Shown piece after piece: positions 6,091 to 10,117 of a stretch of 10,117 nucleotides of DNA. The translations under genes were made by a program, and so were the position numbers. Source of the stretch: Candidatus Kaiserbacteria bacterium. GTDB taxonomy: Bacteria; Patescibacteriota; Minisyncoccia; Phycocordibacterales; UBA918. Position 1 is the stretch's first letter. Each line of letters starts with the position of its first letter. The stretch lies in assembly GCA_023264435.1 (NCBI GenBank), contig JAHFMK010000007.1, positions 4,212-14,328 on the forward strand. Reading direction: 5' to 3'. The notes beneath the pieces are model-generated. The model was not told the origin of the DNA and made no database searches. It worked only from the letters and a program-made list of their open reading frames with translations.

Positions 6091-6759
6091 TTATTTTTGC
6101 AATTCCTTCAAGATAAGCTCAATCCACTTCATAAGCTTATGCTTTAAGATTGTGCTACCGATTATAGTATTTCCAACACCAAAGTGCAATGTTTTCTTTG
6201 TGGTTTTACCTTGTATAACTTGATATTTATGAAATTGTGATAGGGGAATACCAATTATCTTTGACCAGTGTCTTGAACATTTTTCAGGTGACATTTCAGG
6301 GTAGAGAATGAGCCAAAAACGAATATTTTCACGTGGAACACCCATATATTCAGTAACAAAACGAACAAATATACGGTGATTTTCCATCTTACGGCTCGTG
6401 AGACGAATGGGATTTGCCTGCGTAACGTCACCATTACTTGCATAGATCATAAGCCCCGCGATAAATAATGCATCTTTCTTATAATGCTTGTACTCAGTTT
6501 CAGCTGATCGTTCTGCCTCTGCATACATCTTTTTATGTTGATTACCTCGCGCTTTATTAAGCAGGGAAATACGTTTACTATTTTCTTGAGATGCACGCAA
6601 TGCGTTCTTTTTCTTTATTGATTGTGACCACGCCTCGCTAGAAAACCATTGAAAAATGGTGCTTTTTGAGACATCAGTGATTTTTGCAATTTCATCGTAG
6701 GTAAACCCACGCTTTCGCAATTGCAATGCTTGTTCGTACTGGGCTTTTTTACGTATCAT
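6091..6759 (-). CDS. HTH plus LAGLIDADG-like DNA-binding protein
   Basis: A 222-residue protein. Residues about 5-42 form a helix-turn-helix of the resolvase/transposase type (ALQLRKRGFTYDEIAKITDVSKSTIFQWFSS). A basic linker (45-80) follows. Residues about 95-215 resemble the single-motif LAGLIDADG-like domain seen in small actinobacterial and CPR proteins: ALFIAGLMIYASNGD (97-111), LTSRKMENHRIFVRFVTEYMGVP (120-142) and FGVGNTIIGSTILKHKLMKWIELI (193-216). The position of the catalytic acid in the motif is not acidic, so DNA binding without cleavage, as in WhiA, is more likely than homing (inference). A TATAAT 11 nt upstream supports this start; no ribosome binding site is seen. The gene runs straight into tRNA-Gly(GCC), 4 nt away. 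A parS-like 16-mer (6325-6340, 3 mismatches) lies within it. Confidence 0.6.
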   Translation of the reverse strand: MIRKKAQYEQALQLRKRGFTYDEIAKITDVSKSTIFQWFSSEAWSQSIKKKNALRASQENSKRISLLNKARGNQHKKMYAEAERSAETEYKHYKKDALFIAGLMIYASNGDVTQANPIRLTSRKMENHRIFVRFVTEYMGVPRENIRFWLILYPEMSPEKCSRHWSKIIGIPLSQFHKYQVIQGKTTKKTLHFGVGNTIIGSTILKHKLMKWIELILKELQK

Positions 6760-6770
6760 AGTATCTATAT

Positions 6771-6776
6771 ATTATA
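6771..6776 (-). promoter_or_regulatory. -10 element of the HTH gene
   Basis: TATAAT on the minus strand ends 11 nt before the ATG at 6759, predicting a leader of about 4 nt. No good -35 at the usual distance. Confidence 0.45.
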
Positions 6777-6808
6777 TACTATTCCATGTGTTCAATTTGA
6801 GTATATAC

Positions 6809-6853
6809 ACAGAAAGATATGGTCTACCAACGCATACTTTCTGTTTATTTTTT
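6809..6853 (+). terminator. terminator-like hairpin facing right
   Basis: ACAGAAAG-a-TATG (6809-6821) pairs with CATA-CTTTCTGT (6833-6844), giving 12 pairs, one bulge and an 11-nt loop. It is followed on the + strand by TTATTTTTT. No rightward gene is seen to its left, so it may end an antisense transcript or be a regulatory structure upstream of the HTH promoter. A second small hairpin (GAAAGG/CCTTTC, 6861-6876, with outer CATA/TATG) follows before repeat R2. Confidence 0.35.
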
Positions 6854-6899
6854 GCATACTGAAAGGTACTCCTTTCATATGTTGAAACACAGCAAAATA

Positions 6900-7076
6900 C
6901 CCTTTGTTGTAAGGTTGAATTACTAAAATTTGGTGAGTTAGTTATAACTCTATAATCCGAGAATGATGCTTACAATGTAGATAAAACACCCAAATTCGAT
7001 TCCTTGCGAAGTTAAACCATTTTGGTATGTAATTGTCCTCACTTTTGGCCTCTCAGTAGGCTTCGCTAGTATGTGC
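6900..7076 (+). repeat. tRNA-adjacent repeat copy R2 (candidate structured RNA)
   Basis: The second copy of the element at 237-415, about 80% identical, again ends 2-3 bases inside the 3' end of a leftward tRNA gene. On the + strand it can form hairpin GAGTT/AACTC (6935-6939 with 6946-6950), the small CCT/AGG hairpin (7049-7051 with 7058-7060), and the long-range helix GCGAAG/CTTCGC (7006-7011 with 7061-7066). It also has TTGTAAG/CTTACAA (6907-6913 with 6968-6974), which is only partly kept in R1. The most constant blocks are both ends and GATTCCTTG in the middle. No start codons or open frame are shared by the two copies, so it is not coding. The flanking tRNAs are not similar, so it did not arise by simple duplication of one tRNA locus. 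Confidence 0.75.
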
Positions 7077-7145
7077 ACCCACCAGGACTCGAACCTGGAA
7101 CGACTGATCCGAAGTCAGTTATGATATCCATTTCACCATGGGTAC
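7074..7145 (-). tRNA. tRNA-Arg(TCG)
   Basis: The minus strand shows acceptor GTACCCA/TGGGTGC (one U-G pair), D-arm with a GG-type loop, anticodon stem ACTGA/TCAGT with loop CTTCGGA (anticodon TCG, complement at 7110-7112, G37), T-arm CCAGG-TTCGAGT-CCTGG and discriminator A73. CAT follows, so CCA is not encoded. It diverges from the CCA-adding enzyme gene across an 82-nt gap and abuts R2 at its 3' end. Confidence 0.95.
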
Positions 7146-7163
7146 GGTGTTTTGTACAACTCT

Positions 7164-7192
7164 ATACTACCGTCAAAAAGAAGAATTTGCAA
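7164..7192 (-). promoter_or_regulatory. promoter of tRNA-Arg(TCG)
   Basis: On the minus strand, TTGCAA (7192-7187) and TAGTAT (7169-7164) are separated by exactly 17 bp. The start would lie about 12-15 nt upstream of the mature tRNA end. Confidence 0.45.
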
Positions 7193-7212
7193 TGCAAAAA
7201 AATCAATTTGTC

Positions 7213-7221
7213 TGCTACAAT
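7213..7221 (+). promoter_or_regulatory. extended -10 promoter of the tRNA nucleotidyltransferase gene
   Basis: TGCTACAAT fits TGnTAnAAT and ends 6 nt before ATG 7228. A start 7 nt downstream of the -10 falls on the A of the ATG, predicting a leaderless mRNA. No Shine-Dalgarno is present. Confidence 0.6.
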
Positions 7222-7227
7222 GACACA

Positions 7228-8697
7228 ATGATTATTCGGAGTGAAATACCAAAAGAAGTGCAGTATGTTGCCGACACCCTCGAGAGTAGGGGATTTGAAG
7301 CATATTTGGTAGGTGGTTGTGTGCGTGATCTCATTCTTGGAAGAACACCGAAGGATTGGGATCTTACCACGGATGCACATCCGACGGAAATTGAGAGTAT
7401 CTTTCCTGAGACATTTATCAATAACGACTTTGGTACCGTGGGTGTAGTGAGTGAAACAGAAGAAGTAACGCTTAAAGTGATTGAAGTAACACCGTATCGC
7501 ACCGAATCGGAATATTCTGACGCTCGTCGCCCCGACAGTGTTGCATTTGGTGTTTCACTTGAAGAGGATCTAAAACGCCGTGATTTTACCGTAAATGCTA
7601 TTGCCTACCGTCTCAAAACTGAGGAAATCATTGATATTTATGGAGGGGAAGCCGATATGCAAAAAAAACTACTGCGTGCCGTAGGGAATGCGACTGAACG
7701 TTTTCGCGAAGATGCGCTCCGAATGATGCGTGCTGTACGTCTTGCCGTTGAGCTTGATTTCATCATTGAAAACGACACCATGAGTGCAATTGCAGAAAAT
7801 AGTGATAATTTAAGCCGTATTTCAAAAGAACGCATTCGCGATGAGTTTGTTCGTATACTCAACTCAAAGCATCCCATGCAGGGAATTGTCTTTCTTGAAA
7901 AATTAGGAATGTTACCCTATGTTGCACCAGATTTGCTTCGAGGAATTGGTGTGGCACAAAATCAGGCACATGCATTTGATGTATACGAACATCTCCTTCG
8001 CACTATGCAACACGCTGCTGATAAGGACTGGGATTTTGATATTCGCCTTGCAGGTTTATTCCATGATATTTCAAAGCCTGAAACTCGGAGATGGTCAGAT
8101 GAAAAAAAAGATTGGACGTTCCACGGACATGAGGTGGTTGGTGCCCGTGTTGCAAAAAAGGCACTCAAAGACCTTAAATTTTCAAAGGAAAAGGTTGATA
8201 GAGTAACCAATCTCATACGGTGGCACATGTTTTTTAGTGACCCCGACCAAGTGACACTTTCTGCGGTACGTCGTACCATTGCAAATGTAGGGGCTGAAAA
8301 TATTTGGGACTTACTCAAACTCCGCCGATGTGACCGTATTGGTACAGGACGACCAAAAGAACAGCCTTTTCGCTTACGCAAATATACTGCTATGGTGGAG
8401 GAAGCACTCCGTGACCCAATTTCAGTCAAAATGCTTAAAATTGACGGTTTACGTATCATGGAGATAACGAGTGAGAAACCTGGACCAAAACTTGGTTTCA
8501 CACTACATGCTCTTCTTGAAGAGATACTCGATAATCCTGCACTGAATACCGCTGAATACCTTGAAAAAAAAGCAGTGGAACTTATGCATATGCCTCTTGA
8601 ATCATTAAAATCTCTTGGTGAACAGGGTAAAATAAAGCGTGATGCCGAGGAAGCCGAAGCAGTTATACAGTTACACAAGAAGCATAAGGTTGATTAG
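7228..8697 (+). CDS. cca: CCA-adding tRNA nucleotidyltransferase (class II, HD domain)
   Basis: A 489-residue enzyme that adds or repairs the 3' CCA of tRNAs using CTP and ATP. The nucleotidyltransferase head has LVGGCVRDLILGR (Gly29-Gly30, Arg33, Asp34) and the metal-binding pair Asp43/Asp45 in PKDWDLTTDA. Next come RRDFTVNAIAY, DIYGGEADM and the nucleotide-selecting EDALRMMRAVRLAVELDF (Glu161-Arg165). An HD phosphohydrolase domain follows (LAGLFHDISKP, His279-Asp280; GHEVVGA; RWHMFF). The C-terminal part has the usual RCDRIGTGR and KIDGLRIMEI patterns. I chose ATG 7228 because it follows the extended -10 and matches the family N-terminus; an in-frame ATG at 7138 lies inside tRNA-Arg. Three of the four tRNAs in this window lack encoded CCA and depend on this activity. 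A CC-only or A-only enzyme cannot be excluded by eye. Confidence 0.95.
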   Translation: MIIRSEIPKEVQYVADTLESRGFEAYLVGGCVRDLILGRTPKDWDLTTDAHPTEIESIFPETFINNDFGTVGVVSETEEVTLKVIEVTPYRTESEYSDARRPDSVAFGVSLEEDLKRRDFTVNAIAYRLKTEEIIDIYGGEADMQKKLLRAVGNATERFREDALRMMRAVRLAVELDFIIENDTMSAIAENSDNLSRISKERIRDEFVRILNSKHPMQGIVFLEKLGMLPYVAPDLLRGIGVAQNQAHAFDVYEHLLRTMQHAADKDWDFDIRLAGLFHDISKPETRRWSDEKKDWTFHGHEVVGARVAKKALKDLKFSKEKVDRVTNLIRWHMFFSDPDQVTLSAVRRTIANVGAENIWDLLKLRRCDRIGTGRPKEQPFRLRKYTAMVEEALRDPISVKMLKIDGLRIMEITSEKPGPKLGFTLHALLEEILDNPALNTAEYLEKKAVELMHMPLESLKSLGEQGKIKRDAEEAEAVIQLHKKHKVD

Positions 8698-8703
8698 TAC
8701 AAT

Positions 8704-8756
8704 GTGAAACAAAATCCCCCTGAAACACTTCGTGTTTCAGGGGGATTTTGTTTCAC
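8704..8756. terminator. 25-bp perfect hairpin terminator after cca
   Basis: A perfect 25-pair stem (8704-8728 with 8732-8756) with a 3-nt loop begins 7 nt after the cca stop. The core CCCCCTGAAACAC/GTGTTTCAGGGGG is followed by ATTTTGTTT and preceded by its complement, so it could terminate in both directions. The arm length is unusual for a simple terminator. Confidence 0.8.
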
Positions 8757-8804
8757 CATTATGATATACCACCAGAACATCCTTACACCAATCTCATTAT
8801 ATAT

Positions 8805-8867
8805 AAAAAAGCCCGTGGGATCGGATGCCGACTGTGGTGTATGTCGGAGCCCGATCCAACGGGCTTT
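8805..8867 (-). terminator. 60-nt compound stem-loop with leftward T-tail
   Basis: AAAGCCCGT (8808-8816) pairs with ACGGGCTTT (8859-8867). After one G-A mismatch, GGATCGG (8818-8824) pairs with CCGATCC (8851-8857), and CCGAC (8828-8832) pairs with GTCGG (8843-8847) around a 10-nt loop. On the minus strand it is followed directly by TTTTTT, so it would terminate a leftward transcript, perhaps one reading on from xthA or a short RNA from 8870-9060. On the + strand it lacks a T-tail. Confidence 0.6.
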
Positions 8868-8882
8868 ATGGGGTGGTCTTCT

Positions 8883-9037
8883 GAGTCATGTGTGGAACAT
8901 AAGTTCCTGTAGATTTGTACCAATGTGGGTACGTTTCTATGATGTGACTCGTTTGGTCTTAGTTTTGGTGATCATCGCGTGAATCAAAATGATTCGAACG
9001 TCTCTCACCTTTGTGTGATGTACATAGAGTTTTTTTT
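8883..9037 (+). ncRNA. possible structured RNA region (low confidence)
   Basis: GAGTCA (8883-8888) and TGACTC (8945-8950) enclose hairpins GGAAC/GTTCC (8894-8907) and GTACC/GGTAC (8917-8932), making a three-way junction. A further hairpin GAATC/GATTC (8981-8995) and a run of eight T (9030-9037) follow. There is no convincing open frame: the only long one on the + strand starts inside the cca terminator. The stems are short and all Watson-Crick, so the strand is not decided and chance is possible. Confidence 0.25.
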
Positions 9038-9063
9038 GGAGGTATTAACTCAATTTTTATAAT
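9035..9063 (+). promoter_or_regulatory. possible rightward promoter
   Basis: TTTGGA (9035-9040) and TATAAT (9058-9063) are 17 bp apart. A transcript from about 9070 would contain hairpins TCTCTC/GAGAGA and GCCC/GGGC (9070-9120) and run through the DnaA-box and palindrome block to T-run 9228-9234. The -35 matches consensus at only three positions. No coding gene follows. Confidence 0.25.
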
Positions 9064-9119
9064 GTGCTCTTTAAGGGGATTCTCTCGTGAGAGAGATTCC
9101 TGCTCGCCCTTGCTGGGCC

Positions 9120-9223
9120 TGCATATATAGTATGTCCTTTATAACTTTGTGTAAAGGACATACTTGTGGATAACTGTTGATAACTATATATGCAATGTCC
9201 TTTATAAAGGACATTGCATATAT
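9120..9223. repeat. nested inverted repeats with DnaA-type boxes and a 38-bp palindrome
   Basis: Three inverted repeats are nested or adjacent. TGCATATATAGT (9120-9131) pairs with ACTATATATGCA (9183-9194). GTATGTCCTTTA (9130-9141) pairs with TAAAGGACATAC (9152-9163) around 10 nt. A perfect 38-bp palindrome spans 9186-9223, centred on TGTCCTTTATAAAGGACA. Between them lie a perfect DnaA box on the minus strand (TGTGGATAA, 9165-9173) and a one-mismatch box (TGTTGATAA, 9175-9183), 10 bp apart. The TGTCCTTTA motif is shared with the DnaA-box region at 5844-5960. The block starts 17 bp beyond the xthA stop. It may be a second origin element, a DnaA-titrating site, or a protein-binding operator. Confidence 0.7.
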
Positions 9224-9240
9224 GGGCTTTTTTTAAGCCA

Positions 9241-10038
9241 TTAAATTTCTATTCCCACATCAATGGAAATCGGGCAATGGTCACTTCCAAAAACTTGCGT
9301 ATGTATTTCTGCCTTACGCACCACTGTTGCAAGGGCTTCTGAAACAAAAATGTAATCAATTCTCCAACCTACATTTCGCTCACGAGCACCACCCCAATGT
9401 GACCACCATGTGTAGTTTCCATTTCCTTTTATAAACATTCGAAACGTATCTACAAATTTTGAAGATATAATTGAATCGATACCATTTCGCTCTTCTTGTG
9501 TAAATCCTTTTTTGCCTTCGTTTTCTTTTGGACGAGCAAGGTCATCTTCCGTATGTGCGACATTTAAATCTCCGCAAAAAATAACTGGTTTTATTTTCTG
9601 AAGCATATTCATGTACTCCAAAAATGCGGGGTCCCATTGTGTCCGCATTGATATACGTGAAAGGTCATCTTTTGCATTCGGTGTATATACACTCGTTATG
9701 TATATATGTTCAAATTCAAGCGTTATTACACGGCCTTCATTGGTAGTATCTCCATACGTATCTACTAATTGGTATTTTTGTGCAATTTCTTGGGGAATAC
9801 CGTTTATAGCACGCATTGGCGGTATTTTTGTAAAAATTGCGGTGCCTGAATATCCTTTTTTTTCTGCGGAGCACCAGTACTCTTCATATTCTGGCAAATC
9901 AACCTCAAGCTGATCTCTATTTGCCTTTGTCTCTTGTAAACACAATATATCGGGAGCATAGGTAGCGATAAACCTATCGAGGTCACCTTTTTTCTTTACC
10001 GCACGAATACCATTGACGTTCCACGAAAATATTTTCAT
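9241..10038 (-). CDS. xthA: exodeoxyribonuclease III (AP endonuclease family)
   Basis: A 265-residue protein, the normal length for ExoIII. It cleaves DNA at abasic sites and removes 3' blocking groups in base excision repair, acting with a divalent metal in the cytoplasm. All active-site residues are visible: Asn7 (WNVNGIR), Glu36 (LCLQETKA), Tyr118 region (SVYTPN), Asp157 and Asn159 (CGDLNVAH), Asp228 (WRIDYI), and Asp253-His254 (GSDHCPI). The start is fixed by MKIFSWNVNGIR, the standard family N-terminus. An extended -10 (TGATACACT) ends 6 nt upstream, so the mRNA is probably leaderless. Downstream, a short GGCTT/AAGCC hairpin (9225-9239) adjoins the palindrome block and may end transcription. 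From 10054 to the window end I see no gene. Confidence 0.96.
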   Translation of the reverse strand: MKIFSWNVNGIRAVKKKGDLDRFIATYAPDILCLQETKANRDQLEVDLPEYEEYWCSAEKKGYSGTAIFTKIPPMRAINGIPQEIAQKYQLVDTYGDTTNEGRVITLEFEHIYITSVYTPNAKDDLSRISMRTQWDPAFLEYMNMLQKIKPVIFCGDLNVAHTEDDLARPKENEGKKGFTQEERNGIDSIISSKFVDTFRMFIKGNGNYTWWSHWGGARERNVGWRIDYIFVSEALATVVRKAEIHTQVFGSDHCPISIDVGIEI

Positions 10039-10044
10039 AGGTAT

Positions 10045-10053
10045 AGTGTATCA
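10045..10053 (-). promoter_or_regulatory. extended -10 promoter of xthA
   Basis: The minus strand reads TGATACACT (TGnTAnAnT), 6 nt before the ATG. The predicted start coincides with the start codon. The -35 region is not recognisable. Confidence 0.5.
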
Positions 10054-10117
10054 AATTATGCATAAGTTCACATACATATGACACTCTCATAATTGAGAAC
10101 GCTCATGAGAATACGAA

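Noticed and set aside
413..7145. UGA recoding to glycine, as in some CPR lineages
   Set aside because: Both glycine tRNAs carry normal anticodons (TCC, GCC), and the identified genes read through conserved motifs without internal UGA.
7962..8678. 238-codon open frame on the minus strand opposite cca
   Set aside because: It lies fully inside a well-supported conserved gene and its translation is serine/arginine-rich low-information sequence with no family pattern.
8704..8982. 92-codon + strand frame after cca
   Set aside because: It would start inside the perfect terminator hairpin and cover a second stem-loop; no ribosome site.

Overview
The window looks like chromosomal DNA of a Patescibacteria (CPR) bacterium, probably of the Parcubacteria type. 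This is inferred from AT-rich, compact gene layout, a DUF5667-like membrane protein translationally linked to a small sigma factor, and conserved proteins with low-complexity or lysine-rich ends. No rRNA or taxonomic marker is present, so the placement is tentative.

Layout, left to right. Positions 1-415 hold a possible gene end, two terminators and the first copy (R1) of a ~178-bp non-coding repeat that abuts the 3' end of tRNA-Gly(TCC). From 413 to 1780 a leftward tRNA-Gly and a rightward membrane-anchored trypsin-like protease diverge. A strong hairpin at 1793-1827 separates the protease from a leftward block: DUF5667-like protein (1833-3173), ECF-type sigma factor (3178-3774) and CorA (3833-4720). 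Next come rightward tRNA-Pro(TGG) with its own terminator, then a compact, structured, terminator-bounded candidate RNA (5106-5232).

The stretch 5264-5960 resembles a replication-origin or centromere region. Eight parS-like 16-mers lie in and around yraN. An AT-rich intergenic region follows, with three DnaA boxes whose starts are spaced by 20 and 10 bp. Leftward tRNA-Gly(GCC), with encoded CCA, lies 4 nt downstream of an HTH/LAGLIDADG-like DNA-binding protein gene. The second repeat copy (R2, 6900-7076) abuts the 3' end of tRNA-Arg(TCG). This diverges from the CCA-adding tRNA nucleotidyltransferase gene (7228-8697). The 540-bp region 8698-9240 has no convincing gene. It holds a 25-bp perfect hairpin, a 60-nt stem-loop, a possible multibranched RNA, and a block with two more DnaA-type boxes and a 38-bp perfect palindrome. 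Leftward xthA (9241-10038) ends the window.

How the genes fit together: four tRNA genes sit near a CCA-adding enzyme, which three of them need because they do not encode CCA. The sigma factor and its downstream membrane protein look like a regulator pair. xthA serves DNA repair; yraN is a nuclease-fold protein of uncertain role. The parS-like and DnaA-box clusters suggest an origin-proximal position, although dnaA, parA and parB are not in the window. Five protein genes have a -10-like element (three of them extended, TGnTAnAnT) only 6-11 nt upstream of the start codon, which implies leaderless or nearly leaderless mRNAs. All functional statements come from motif reading by eye; no database or folding program was used.
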